The position numbers and the translations under genes are program-made. A stretch of DNA of 64,000 nt from an uncultured Clostridia bacterium (GTDB lineage: Bacteria > Bacillota > Clostridia > Christensenellales > Borkfalkiaceae), in the NCBI GenBank assembly GCA_947625555.1, contig CANQOT010000004.1, positions 40,991 to 104,990 of the forward strand, read 5' to 3'. The notes beneath the pieces were generated by a model that did no database searches, had not been told where the DNA came from, and saw only the letters and a list, made by a program, of their open reading frames with translations. Positions 1-8,972 of this stretch are shown here, piece by piece. The first letter of the stretch is position 1. Every line of letters begins with the position of its first letter.

Positions 1-360
1 GGAACGGACGGTGGAGAGCTTACGCGCCTTGGCGCGTTCGTCGCAGGAGAGCCGGCGGCCGTTATAGCTGTAATTGGAGAGATAGGAGAGGAAGATCTCG
101 ATGTCGGTATCCGTGACGTCGTCGAGGTCCTCAAGCGTGAGGTCGTGGATCTCCTTCTTGCCGCGGAATTTCTTTTTGCAGAGGAAATCAAAAAAGATGC
201 GCAGATCGTAGGCGTAGTTGAGGCGGGTGAGGACGCTCGTCCTGCCTTCGACGCCGCGGAAAAAATCTTCGCAAAAATAGGGGAGATCGTCTAAAAGTAA
301 GTCGATCTTATCGAGATTTTGCAGATTGCGATCCTGATAGTAGTTGCCCGAATCCTTCAT
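1..360 (-). CDS. Tyrosine recombinase / integrase, N-terminal part only (cut by window edge)
   Basis: The reading frame starts at an ATG at 360 and is open to base 1, giving about 120 residues. They look like the N-terminal SAM-like core-binding domain of XerC/XerD-type site-specific recombinases: a helix-rich stretch with LTRLNYAYDLRIFFDFL, then DVTDTDIEIFLSYLSNY, ending in the typical ARKLSTVRS just before the catalytic domain. The catalytic Arg-His-Arg-Tyr domain lies outside the window, so activity cannot be judged. No Shine-Dalgarno is visible; a strong promoter ends about 10 bases before the ATG, suggesting a leaderless message. It could be a housekeeping XerC/D or an element integrase. 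Confidence 0.75.
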   Translation of the reverse strand, partial: MKDSGNYYQDRNLQNLDKIDLLLDDLPYFCEDFFRGVEGRTSVLTRLNYAYDLRIFFDFLCKKKFRGKKEIHDLTLEDLDDVTDTDIEIFLSYLSNYSYNGRRLSCDERAKARKLSTVRS

Positions 361-370
361 AGCGATTTTT

Positions 371-399
371 ATTATAGCAAGCGAGGGGAGATTTGTCAA
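371..399 (-). promoter_or_regulatory. Sigma-A promoter of the recombinase gene
   Basis: On the minus strand TTGACA (394-399) and TATAAT (371-376) are separated by exactly 17 bases. Only ten bases lie between the -10 box and the ATG at 360, so transcription should start within a few bases of the start codon. Confidence 0.75.
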
Positions 400-431
400 T
401 TTTACGAAGAGTTCATAGGGGAATTTTTCCG

Positions 432-460
432 AAAAAAAGAAAGATCCGCCCTACGGCGGA
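432..460 (-). terminator. Intrinsic terminator-like hairpin
   Basis: TCCGCC (445-450) and GGCGGA (455-460) form a six-pair stem with a four-base loop. On the minus strand it is followed by a T-rich run (TTTCTTTTTTT). It could end transcripts that leave the glycogen operon, although it is about 340 bases past the amylase stop. Confidence 0.5.
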
Positions 461-490
461 GAGAAATTTATGGAGGGGGATACACACTAA

Positions 491-522
491 ACTATTCGCA
501 AAATTCCGCTTTTACGAATAGT
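491..522. repeat. Perfect 8-bp inverted repeat with 16-bp spacer near the recombinase
   Basis: ACTATTCG at 491-498 is matched by CGAATAGT at 515-522. The dyad sits about 130 bases upstream of the recombinase start. Its geometry does not match a dif site (11-bp arms with a 6-8 bp centre), so its role is open. Confidence 0.45.
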
Positions 523-627
523 ATGGGGCAAAAAGGGGGCAAATTTCGCTTTTTTTGCCTATTTTTTGTGCTTTTTTATAGGTTATCCCATTCTTGTGCG
601 TTTTTACAAAAAATTTTTTTCGCGAAA

Positions 628-670
628 TTTTTGCGTTTTTTCTGACCGTATTTTTGCGTTTTTTGACCGT
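628..670. repeat. Imperfect tandem repeat in a T-rich spacer
   Basis: A unit of TTTTTGCG followed by six T and (CT)GACCGT occurs at 628-649 and again, two bases shorter, at 651-670. The whole stretch from about 540 to 730 is strongly T-biased on the plus strand and holds no convincing gene. Confidence 0.5.
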
Positions 671-771
671 TTGTGCCCGATATTCGTTCAGGCCTTCCGT
701 AGATTTTTTTGACTTTCAGGCAGTTTTTTTGCCCGTATCTTTCCGTCGGGACTGCGTCGGCCCATAAATAC

Positions 772-802
772 TATGTCACGCATAGGTCCTACGTCAGACA
801 TA
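772..802. repeat. Palindromic intergenic repeat, inverted pair (copy a)
   Basis: TATGTCACGCATAGG (772-786) and CCTACGTCAGACATA (788-802) face each other across one base. Each half is a copy of a short element also found near 19230, 38470, 51590 and 60728; one half has the TCACG core and the other, read on the opposite strand, the TCTGA core. The stop codon of the GH13 gene follows directly at 803. Confidence 0.7.
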
Positions 803-2635
803 CTATTTGCACCTCGACAAGATCCCATAGGAATACGGGCCGATCTCCACATGGTCTTTGTGCGTCTTGCCCGAGATGTTCTCCACGAATTTGCCGCCGA
901 GACGCAGCGCGTATTTTTCGGGAGAGTTGTTGCAGTAGATATAGACGGCGTTATCGCCCTTTCTGCGCTCGTAGACGAGGCAGGAGCGGTCCGCGTAGAT
1001 CTCGCGGTAGTCGCCGTCCTTGAAGATCTCGGGAAATTTTTCCATGCGGATCTCGCCGAGCTTTTGATAGAATGCGCGCAGCTTCTCGTCGATATTGTCC
1101 CACGGGAAGCACCTGCGGCAGAACGGGTCGCTGTAACCTTCCATTCCCGCCTCGTCGCCGTAGTAAATGCTCGGGACGCCCGGGAGCGTAAATTGCAGAA
1201 CGGCCGCCATTTTGAGCTTCTTCTTCGCCTTCTTTTTATCTTCTTCGGAGAGGAAGGTCGTCGCCATCTCTTCCTTATTCGAGCAATAGTGATTGCCGAG
1301 AACGGTAAGGATGCGCGGCGTGTCGTGCGTTCCCAAGAGATTCATGAGGGAATCGAGCGTCTCCTTCGGGTAATTATCGATGAGCATCGCGATCGTCTCG
1401 CGGAGCTGGTCGGAATTTCCCGAAAGAACGTAGCCGATGATGCCGTCCTTCAAGGGATAGTTCATCACGCTGTCGAGCTCATATCCCTGCAAATATTCCC
1501 GCCGCGAGCCGTATGCGATCTTGTTGGAGGCGTCCTCCCAGACTTCGCCGATGATGACTGCTTCGGGGTCTTTCTCCTTGACGGAGTTTCGGATCAGGCG
1601 GAGGAAAAAGTCGGGTAGCTCATCGGCGACGTCGAGGCGGTATCCGCCGATCCCGCGCGAGAGCCAAGTTTTGAGAACGCCGCCCTCTCCGCAAATGAAA
1701 TTTTGATAGGAGGCCGACGCCTCGTTGACGGCGGGAAGGGTCTCCATGCCCCACCAGCTATCGTACGAATCGGGGAAACGGTGGAAGTGATACCAGCCCG
1801 CATACGGGGAATCGGGGCTTTGGTAGGCGCCGACGCTATCGTATCTGCCGTATTTGTTGAAGTAGCGGCTGTCGTCGCCCGTATGGTTGAACACCCCGTC
1901 CAAAATGATGCGGATCCCCCTCTTTTCCGCCTCGCAAACGAGGTCGCGGAAGTTTTCGGCCGTTCCGAGGAGCGGGTCGATCTCCATATAGTCCCCCGTA
2001 TCGTAGCGGTGGTTGGAATAGGCGCGGAAGATGGGGTTGAAGTAGATGACGCTCACATGCAGCTTTTGGAGATGGTCGAGTTTTTCGATGACGCCGCGAA
2101 GGTTCCCCCCGAAGAAATCGTTGTTCAGGATCTTTCCGTATTGGTTGGGGCGGAAGGACGGGCAACCTCCCCAATCGTCCCGTAAAACTTTGTAGGGCGC
2201 AACGGGCAGCTCCCCCGCCTTGTTGAACCGGTCGGGAAAGATCTGGTACATGAGCCCGCCCTTGAACCAATCGGGCGTGCGGTAATTTTCGTCGCAGACG
2301 GTCACCTGCCAGCTGATGGGATGGTTGGTGACGGCGGCGCGGCGAAACTTCGCACAGCCCAAAAAGACAAAGTCGGGGAAGGTAAAGTAGTAGAAATAGA
2401 GCCCGACGGCGTTGAATTTCAGGGTGATGGAAAAGCCGTCGTCCGTCTTTTCCATGGGCAGGATGGTCTCCTTTCTGCCGTCCTGATAGAGTACGAGATA
2501 ACATACCTCGGCGGAGAAGGATGCTTCTCCGCCGGAGTTGTCGCGGTAGATATGAAAGGTCACCTCGCTGCCGCGGGAGACGGCTCCCGTGGTGGACTTA
2601 CAGCGTCGGTCGGTCGGGTCGTAATAGAAAGTCAT
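803..2635 (-). CDS. GH13 alpha-amylase / neopullulanase-like glycosidase
   Basis: 610 residues. Residues 1-115 form a beta-rich N-terminal domain, followed by the (beta/alpha)8 barrel. Catalytic signatures are present: DGVFNHTGDD near 246-255, the nucleophile Asp335 in GYRLDVADEL, the acid/base Glu364 in IIGEVWED and Asp438 in GTHDTPR. GLMYQIFPDRF is typical of neopullulanases and cyclomaltodextrinases that cleave alpha-1,4 (sometimes alpha-1,6) glucans. There is no signal peptide, so it acts inside the cell. It is the last gene of the glg operon, 21 bases after glgP, and probably trims maltodextrins released from glycogen. Exact bond preference cannot be read from the sequence. Confidence 0.9.
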   Translation of the reverse strand: MTFYYDPTDRRCKSTTGAVSRGSEVTFHIYRDNSGGEASFSAEVCYLVLYQDGRKETILPMEKTDDGFSITLKFNAVGLYFYYFTFPDFVFLGCAKFRRAAVTNHPISWQVTVCDENYRTPDWFKGGLMYQIFPDRFNKAGELPVAPYKVLRDDWGGCPSFRPNQYGKILNNDFFGGNLRGVIEKLDHLQKLHVSVIYFNPIFRAYSNHRYDTGDYMEIDPLLGTAENFRDLVCEAEKRGIRIILDGVFNHTGDDSRYFNKYGRYDSVGAYQSPDSPYAGWYHFHRFPDSYDSWWGMETLPAVNEASASYQNFICGEGGVLKTWLSRGIGGYRLDVADELPDFFLRLIRNSVKEKDPEAVIIGEVWEDASNKIAYGSRREYLQGYELDSVMNYPLKDGIIGYVLSGNSDQLRETIAMLIDNYPKETLDSLMNLLGTHDTPRILTVLGNHYCSNKEEMATTFLSEEDKKKAKKKLKMAAVLQFTLPGVPSIYYGDEAGMEGYSDPFCRRCFPWDNIDEKLRAFYQKLGEIRMEKFPEIFKDGDYREIYADRSCLVYERRKGDNAVYIYCNNSPEKYALRLGGKFVENISGKTHKDHVEIGPYSYGILSRCK

Positions 2636-2656
2636 ATGTAAGTCTCGGTCGTAGGA

Positions 2657-5086
2657 TTATTTGCTTGCAATGGGATGAAGGTCCCAGATCTTCGTGGCGT
2701 AGTCGCGGATGCTCCTGTCGGCAGCAAAGTAGCCCGCCGCGGCGATGTTGAAAAGAGATTTCCTGTTCCATGCGGCCTTATCCGTGCGGTAGAGCTCGGA
2801 CATCGCGCTCTGCGTCTGCACATAGGATTCGAAGTCGGCAAGGCACATATAGGGATCGGCAATGGGCGAATTGCGGAGAAGATAGTTTGCGATATCCGCA
2901 AAGGATGCGCCGTTGAAGCCGATGATGAGCGATTCGACGATCCGCCGCAACCCCTCGTTGTGGTTATAGTATGCGCTCGAATCGTAGCGGTGCGCCCAGA
3001 TCTCCTTCACTTCGTCCGCTTTGAGGCCGAAGATGAAGATATTGTCGCTGCCGACGCGCTCCGCCATTTCGACGTTCGCCCCATCGAGCGTCCCGATCGT
3101 GAGCGCGCCGTTTATCATGAATTTCATATTGCCCGTGCCGCTCGCCTCCTTCCCCGCGAGCGAGATCTGCTCGGAGATCTCGGAGGCCGGCATGAGGTAT
3201 TCCGACATGGTGACGTTGTAGTTCTCCATGTAGACGACGTTGAGCTTCTCGTTGATCTTGGGATGTTTCTTGATATCCTCCGCCAAAAAGCATATGAGCT
3301 TCATGATCTGTTTTGCCATCTCGTAGCCCGCGGCGGCCTTTGCGCCGAAGATATACGTTTTGGGCAGAACGTCGAGGTCGGGATCGTCCTTCAAGGCATT
3401 GTATTCGCCGATGATATGCAGGACGTTCAAAAGCTGGCGCTTGTATTCGTGCATGCGCTTGGCCTGTACGTCGAACACGGTCGCGGGATCGATGAGGACG
3501 CCCTGCGTGCGCCGTGCGAATTCCGCAAACTGCACCTTCTTTTGCATCTTGATCTCGTCGAGGCGCGCAAGCACCGTCTTATCGTCGGCAAACTTTGCAA
3601 ATCCGGCGAGTTTTTCGGCATCCTTCGCGTAGCCGGGACCGATGGTATCGTCGAGGAGCGCGCACAGTTCGGGATTGGCTTGGTTGAGCCAGCGTCTGTG
3701 CGCGATGCCGTTGGTGACGTTGGTGAATTTTTCGGGCGTATATTCGTAGAAATCGCGGAAGATGCTCTCCTTGATGATGCGGCTGTGCAGCTCGGAGACG
3801 CCGTTCACATGGTGGGAGCCCATCACGCAGAGATTGGCCATATGCACGAGGTTGTGCGAAAGGATCGCCATGCGGGAGATGCGGTCCCAATCGCCGGGAT
3901 AGGCGTTCCAAAGCTCTTCGCAGAAGCGGCGGTTGATCTCCTTCAAAATGCTATGGATGCGCGGGAGCCTGCGCGCGACGAGGTCCTCCGCCCATGTTTC
4001 GAGCGCTTCGGCAAGCACGGTATGGTTGGTATAGGCGCACGTCGCGGTCGTGATGTTCCATGCCTCCTCCCACGTGAAGCCGTTCTCGTCAACGAGGATG
4101 CGCATGAGTTCGGGAATGGCGAGCGCGGGATGGGTATCGTTGATATGGATGGCTGCCATCTTGGGCAGGAGCTTCAACGAGCCGTAGCGGCGCTTATGGT
4201 CGGAGACGATACATTGCAGCGACGCCGAAACGAGGAAATATTGCTGTTTGAGGCGGAGAGACTTCCCCTCGTAGTGGTTATCCGAAGGATAGAGAACTTT
4301 GGAGATGAGCTGGGCGTCGGCGTCCTCCTGCATGGCGGCGGTATAGTCCCCCTGCGAAAAACGCTGCATATCGAATTGATGGACGGCGCGGGAACGCCAC
4401 AGGCGCAGGACGCTGACCGCCTCGCTGTCGGCGCCCGAGACCATCATATCGTAGGCGAGCGCCTCCACTTCCTTTGCGTCGTGGTAGTTGATCTCCATGC
4501 CGTGATCGGTCCAACGCTCTTCGAGGATGCCGTCGAATTTGACGATAAATTGTTTATCCGTGCGCTGCATGAGCCACGCCTCGCCCCCGGGAAGCCATAC
4601 GTCGGGCAATTCGATCTGCCAACCGTCGACGATCTTCTGTTTGAAGAGGCCGTATTGATAGCAGATGGAAAATCCCATCGCGGGGTAGTTCTGCGTGGCG
4701 AGACCGTCCAAAAAACAGGCGGCAAGGCGGCCGAGTCCCCCATTCCCGAGGCCCGCGTCGGGCTCTTCTTCGTAGAGTTCTTCGAGCGTGAGGTCATACT
4801 GTTTGAGCGCCTTGGAGAGCGCCCCCTCGATGCCGAGGTTATACACGCTGTTTTTCAGCGAGCGCCCCATCAGAAACTCCATGCAGAGGTAATAGACGCG
4901 CTTCGCCTTCGTCCCCTTCACTTTCAAGTGGAAGCGTTGACGCTTTTCGAGCATGATGTCCCTTACGCTCATGACGACGGCCTTGTAGACCTGTTCGCGC
5001 GTCGCCTCCTGCGGGGTCACGCCGAAATAGCGTGAAAGTTTGCCCTCGATGAGTTTTTCCGCATCCCGTTCGGTAAGTTGATCCAT
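2657..5086 (-). CDS. glgP: Glycogen/maltodextrin phosphorylase
   Basis: 809 residues, the normal length for GT35 phosphorylases. It releases glucose-1-phosphate from the non-reducing ends of alpha-1,4-glucan using phosphate and pyridoxal phosphate. The PLP-lysine region EASGTGNMKFMINGALTIGT is intact, as are the N-terminal GNGGLGRLAACFLDGLAT and the DVQAKRMHEYKRQLLN segments. The start ATG at 5086 begins MDQLTERDAEKL and lies 23 bases after the glgA stop. It supplies the degradative arm of the operon. Confidence 0.97.
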   Translation of the reverse strand: MDQLTERDAEKLIEGKLSRYFGVTPQEATREQVYKAVVMSVRDIMLEKRQRFHLKVKGTKAKRVYYLCMEFLMGRSLKNSVYNLGIEGALSKALKQYDLTLEELYEEEPDAGLGNGGLGRLAACFLDGLATQNYPAMGFSICYQYGLFKQKIVDGWQIELPDVWLPGGEAWLMQRTDKQFIVKFDGILEERWTDHGMEINYHDAKEVEALAYDMMVSGADSEAVSVLRLWRSRAVHQFDMQRFSQGDYTAAMQEDADAQLISKVLYPSDNHYEGKSLRLKQQYFLVSASLQCIVSDHKRRYGSLKLLPKMAAIHINDTHPALAIPELMRILVDENGFTWEEAWNITTATCAYTNHTVLAEALETWAEDLVARRLPRIHSILKEINRRFCEELWNAYPGDWDRISRMAILSHNLVHMANLCVMGSHHVNGVSELHSRIIKESIFRDFYEYTPEKFTNVTNGIAHRRWLNQANPELCALLDDTIGPGYAKDAEKLAGFAKFADDKTVLARLDEIKMQKKVQFAEFARRTQGVLIDPATVFDVQAKRMHEYKRQLLNVLHIIGEYNALKDDPDLDVLPKTYIFGAKAAAGYEMAKQIMKLICFLAEDIKKHPKINEKLNVVYMENYNVTMSEYLMPASEISEQISLAGKEASGTGNMKFMINGALTIGTLDGANVEMAERVGSDNIFIFGLKADEVKEIWAHRYDSSAYYNHNEGLRRIVESLIIGFNGASFADIANYLLRNSPIADPYMCLADFESYVQTQSAMSELYRTDKAAWNRKSLFNIAAAGYFAADRSIRDYATKIWDLHPIASK

Positions 5087-5109
5087 ATCTTTATCCTTTT
5101 ATTGAGATC

Positions 5110-6624
5110 TTATTTGAGAAGTCCGAGGTAGAGCCCTTCGTAATATTTGGAAGAGGTCGACCATGTGAAGTCGGTCTCCATCGCCTTCTTTGTAAGTTTT
5201 GCCCATTCCGCCTTGTCGCGGTAGACGGCGAGCGCCTCACATATGACATACAGGAGGTCGTTCGCGTTGTAGTCGCGGAAGGTGAAGCCGTTCCCCCCCG
5301 CGCCGTAGGGCGTGATGCTGTCTTTGAGCCCGCCCGTCTCCCGAACGAGCGCGACGGCGCCGTAGCGCGAGGCGATCATCTGCGCAAGCCCGCAAGGCTC
5401 GCTTCTCGACGGCATCAGGAAGAGGTCCGCGCCCGAATAGATCTTCCGCGCAAGGTCGGAATTGAAGGAGATGACGGCGACGACCTTGCCTTGATAGCGG
5501 CGCGCGAGGTCGGAAAAATAGTTCTCGTAGGTCGATTCCCCCGTCCCGAGGACGACGAACTGCATATCTTCGCGGAGGGCCTGCTCGATGATATCCTTCA
5601 CGAGGTCGAGCCCCTTCCCCGCGACGAGGCGGGAGACCATTGCAACGATGGGCGTATCGGGCTTTTGCGGGAGCCCGAACATCTTTTGAAGCTCCGCCTT
5701 GCAGACGGCCTTGTTCTCTATATGCCGTGCATCGTAATTGGCAAAGAGTGAGGGATCGGCCGCGGGATCGTAAAATTCGGGGTCGATGCCGTTCAGAATG
5801 CCCGTGAGCTTAAATTCGTTGCGACGGATGATGGGATCGAGCCCATACGAAAAGTAGGGCTGTTTGATCTCCTCCGCATAGGAGGGCGAGACGGTCGTCA
5901 CGGCCTCGGAGCACTCGATCGCCCCCTTCATGAGGTTGATACAATTATCGTATTCCACGAGGTTCTTATTGCGATACGAAAGCCCGAAGAGATCTTCGAG
6001 GATATCGAGAGAATATTTCCCCTGATATTCGATGTTGTGGATGGTGAACACCGCGCGGATATGCTGAAATTCGGGGCGGAGGCAGTAGACGGTTTTCAGA
6101 TAGATGGCCGCGAGCGCCGCCTGCCAATCGTGGCAGTGCAGGATATCGGGATAGAAGCCGATGAAGCCGAGGATCTCCATGACCGCACGCGAGAAGAAGG
6201 CAAACCGTTCGCCGTCGTCGTAGTAGCCGTAACAACCGGGCCGCTTGAAGTAATATTCGTTGTCTACGAAGTAATAGGTCACGCCCTCCGCCTTATATTC
6301 GAAGATTCCGCAATATTGGTTGCGCCACGAGAGCGGCACATAGAGGTTGCCGATATAGCGGAGATCCTTGCGGTGCTCTTTACGGATATCCTGATAGAGC
6401 GGCAAGATGACGCGCACGTCAAAGACGTCGCTCTTTGCGAGCGCCTTGGAGAGCGAGCCGATGACCTCGGCAAGGCCTCCCGTTGCGATGAAGGGCGCGG
6501 CCTCCGAGGCGACGAAGAGTACCTTCTTTTTCGCTTCTACCAAGACCTCCGCGGGCGGCGCGGCGACATAGCTTTGCGGCTTTCCCTTAACGATCTCGAT
6601 ATCCGATAGATTGGCGTTGTCCAT
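5110..6624 (-). CDS. glgA: Glycogen synthase (ADP-glucose glucosyltransferase)
   Basis: GT5 family enzyme that extends alpha-1,4-glucan from ADP-glucose. I chose the ATG at 6624 (MDNANL...) because a GGGGGAT ribosome site precedes it; the same frame is open further upstream, inside glgD. That gives 504 residues, with about 30 extra residues before the first beta strand KKVLFVASEAAPF. The usual KTGGL nucleotide-binding loop reads ATGGLAEV here, with Ala47 where most bacterial enzymes have the ADP-glucose-contacting lysine. The C-terminal GT-B signature MPSRSEPCGLAQMIASRYG is intact. Fourth gene of the glg operon, 19 bases after glgD. Confidence 0.95.
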   Translation of the reverse strand: MDNANLSDIEIVKGKPQSYVAAPPAEVLVEAKKKVLFVASEAAPFIATGGLAEVIGSLSKALAKSDVFDVRVILPLYQDIRKEHRKDLRYIGNLYVPLSWRNQYCGIFEYKAEGVTYYFVDNEYYFKRPGCYGYYDDGERFAFFSRAVMEILGFIGFYPDILHCHDWQAALAAIYLKTVYCLRPEFQHIRAVFTIHNIEYQGKYSLDILEDLFGLSYRNKNLVEYDNCINLMKGAIECSEAVTTVSPSYAEEIKQPYFSYGLDPIIRRNEFKLTGILNGIDPEFYDPAADPSLFANYDARHIENKAVCKAELQKMFGLPQKPDTPIVAMVSRLVAGKGLDLVKDIIEQALREDMQFVVLGTGESTYENYFSDLARRYQGKVVAVISFNSDLARKIYSGADLFLMPSRSEPCGLAQMIASRYGAVALVRETGGLKDSITPYGAGGNGFTFRDYNANDLLYVICEALAVYRDKAEWAKLTKKAMETDFTWSTSSKYYEGLYLGLLK

Positions 6625-6643
6625 ACGATCCCCCATGGTTTTG

Positions 6644-7753
6644 TTAAAGCATTCTGCCCTTCGGGACGAAGTAAGGCTGTTCCTCACACCCCGCGAGCTT
6701 GCGGCCGTCGCGGATGACGGCATTCTTATCCGTGATGACGCATTCGAGCGAGACGCTCCCTCCGATCACGGTATCCTGCATGATGATGCTGTCTTTGACG
6801 AGGCTCCCCTTCCCCACCTTCACGCCGCGGAAGAGGATACTGTTTTCCACCCTTCCCTCGATGACGCAGCCGTCCGAGATGAGGGAGTTCGAGACGGTCG
6901 CCCCCGCCAGATACCTTGTCGGCGCCGAATCGCGCACCTTCGTATAGATATCGCGGGCGCCGAACAGCTCGTCGCGCACTGTCTTATCGAGGAGCTCCAT
7001 ATTGCGTGCATAGTAATCTTTCAGAGTATCCACCGCGGCGAAGTACCCTTTATGCGGGTATCCGAAGATGCGCAAGGTATCCACATTCTTGGTGAGAATA
7101 TCCCTTCCGAAGCTCGAATAGCCCCGCGTCACGGCGTCGTGGATGGTGTTGATCAAGAACTCCCTGCTCATCACCATGACGTTGATGTAGAGGTTCATCT
7201 TGCCGCGAAGGCGCGGATTGATCTCGATCTCCCGCACGCGCCCCTCTTCGTCGGGGGCAAGGGTCATATAGTACGAGGAGCTTGCATGCGATTCCTCGTG
7301 ATAGACCATCGTGATATCGGCTTGTTTTTCCTCGTGATAGCGGACGACGTCGGCGATGTCCATATGGGCAATGCCGTCGCAGTCGGAGATGACGACGTAT
7401 TCCTCCGTCCTGTGCGTCAAAAATCCCGTGATGCCCATGAGGGCTTCGAGGCGGGTGGTATAGGGAGCCTCCGTCTCGTCGGAATAGGGCGGAAGTAAGA
7501 TGATGCCCCCGTCCTTGCGCGCGAGGTCCCACTCCTTGCCGCTGCCGAGGTGGTCGATGAGCGATTGATAGTTGTTCTTGACGACGATGCCCACCGTCGT
7601 GACGCCCGAATTGACCATATTCGAGAGCACGAAATCGATGAGGCGGTACCTTCCCCCGAAGGGAACGGAAGCCATCGTGCGATGCCGCGAGATTTCGGGC
7701 AGATTATCGTCGTTGATGTGTGAAATGATAACGCCGACCGTGGAAAACGCCAT
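6644..7753 (-). CDS. glgD: Glucose-1-phosphate adenylyltransferase subunit GlgD
   Basis: 369 residues, nucleotidyltransferase fold plus C-terminal left-handed beta-helix repeats (about 285-345). GlgD is the partner of GlgC in Bacillota; in studied cases it modulates the GlgC/GlgD complex that makes ADP-glucose. Consistent with a regulatory role, the catalytic GxGxRL loop is altered: the N-terminus reads MAFSTVGVIISHINDDNLPEISRHRTMASVPFGG. It begins three bases after glgC, implying translational coupling. Confidence 0.95.
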   Translation of the reverse strand: MAFSTVGVIISHINDDNLPEISRHRTMASVPFGGRYRLIDFVLSNMVNSGVTTVGIVVKNNYQSLIDHLGSGKEWDLARKDGGIILLPPYSDETEAPYTTRLEALMGITGFLTHRTEEYVVISDCDGIAHMDIADVVRYHEEKQADITMVYHEESHASSSYYMTLAPDEEGRVREIEINPRLRGKMNLYINVMVMSREFLINTIHDAVTRGYSSFGRDILTKNVDTLRIFGYPHKGYFAAVDTLKDYYARNMELLDKTVRDELFGARDIYTKVRDSAPTRYLAGATVSNSLISDGCVIEGRVENSILFRGVKVGKGSLVKDSIIMQDTVIGGSVSLECVITDKNAVIRDGRKLAGCEEQPYFVPKGRML

Positions 7754-7756
7754 AGC

Positions 7757-8950
7757 TCATTCCCCCGAAAAATCTTTATCGAGAATTTTTCCGCCCGCGA
7801 CGAATGCGTCGTCGGCGATCTTGACTCCCCTGCCGAGGACGGCAATGGAGACCTTTTCGGCAGCCTCGCCCACCGTCGCCCCCTCGCCCACCACGACATC
7901 CTCGTCGAGGATGGCATAGCGAACTTGGGCGCCCTTTTTGATGACCGTCCCCGCCATGACGACGCTATCTTCCACGACGGCGCCCTCTTCGACGGTGACG
8001 CCCGCCGCGAGCAGGGAGTTTTTCACCGTCCCCTCGATCTCGCAGCCGAGGGCGACCATGGCGTTATCGAGCACGGCCCCCTTTCCGATATATTCGGGCG
8101 GTGCGAGCGGGTTGCGCGAGTGGATCTTCCATTCGGGATCGCTCACGTCGAAGGCGGGCTCCTTTCCGAGGAGGTCCATGTTGGATTCCCATAGCGAGGA
8201 AATGGTCCCCACGTCCTTCCAATACCCCTCGAAGCGGTAGGAGAACATCTTCTCCCCCGCCGCGAGCATGGCGGGAAGGACGTCCTTGCCGAAATCTTTG
8301 GATGAAGCGGGATCCTCGTCGTCCGCTTCGAGATATTTGAAGAGTTTTTCCGCCGTGAAGATATACACGCCCATCGAGGCCAAGTTGCTCTTCGGCGTCT
8401 TGGGCTTTTCCTCAAACTCGTAGATCGAGCCGTCGGGGTTGGTGTTGAGGATGCCGAAGCGGGAAGCCTCCTTCACGGGGACCTCGATGGCGGCGATGGT
8501 GCAGTCCGCTCCCGTCTCCTTGTGGGCGCGGAGCATCTTCGCATAGTCCATTTTATAAATATGATCGCCCGAGAGAATGAGGATATAGTCGGGGTCGTAC
8601 CGCTTCATGAAACCGAGATTCTGATAGATGGCGTTCGCCGTCCCCTCGAACCACGAAGAGCGCTTCTTCCCCTGGTAGGGCGATAGAATGTGGACGCCCC
8701 CGAAGGCGCGGTCGAGATCCCACGGCTGGCCGTTCCCGATATATTCGTTGAGTTCGAGCGGCTGGTACTGCGTGAGCACCCCCACCGTGTCGATCCCCGA
8801 ATTGATGCAGTTGGAAAGCGCGAAGTCGATGATGCGGTACTTCGCCCCGAACGCCACGGCGGGTTTTGCGATGCTGTTGGTGAGCGCATACAGCCTGCTC
8901 CCCTGTCCGCCCGCAAGGAGCATGGCGACACATTCCTTCTTTCTCAACAT
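7757..8950 (-). CDS. glgC: Glucose-1-phosphate adenylyltransferase catalytic subunit
   Basis: 397 residues. It makes ADP-glucose and pyrophosphate from ATP and glucose-1-phosphate, the committed step of bacterial glycogen synthesis. The loop [15 protein letters not shown] and the [20 protein letters not shown] segment are intact, followed by [20 protein letters not shown] and [10 protein letters not shown]; the C-terminal part is the beta-helix. An AGGTGAA ribosome site precedes the ATG. It lies between glgB and glgD and should form a hetero-oligomer with GlgD. Confidence 0.97.
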   Translation of the reverse strand: MLRKKECVAMLLAGGQGSRLYALTNSIAKPAVAFGAKYRIIDFALSNCINSGIDTVGVLTQYQPLELNEYIGNGQPWDLDRAFGGVHILSPYQGKKRSSWFEGTANAIYQNLGFMKRYDPDYILILSGDHIYKMDYAKMLRAHKETGADCTIAAIEVPVKEASRFGILNTNPDGSIYEFEEKPKTPKSNLASMGVYIFTAEKLFKYLEADDEDPASSKDFGKDVLPAMLAAGEKMFSYRFEGYWKDVGTISSLWESNMDLLGKEPAFDVSDPEWKIHSRNPLAPPEYIGKGAVLDNAMVALGCEIEGTVKNSLLAAGVTVEEGAVVEDSVVMAGTVIKKGAQVRYAILDEDVVVGEGATVGEAAEKVSIAVLGRGVKIADDAFVAGGKILDKDFSGE

Positions 8951-8972
8951 AAGTTCACCTGTCCAAAGAGGG

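Noticed and set aside
361..802. Frame 319-645 and others in the first intergenic region
   Set aside because: They run through T-rich repeats and the promoter of the recombinase, with no coding signature.
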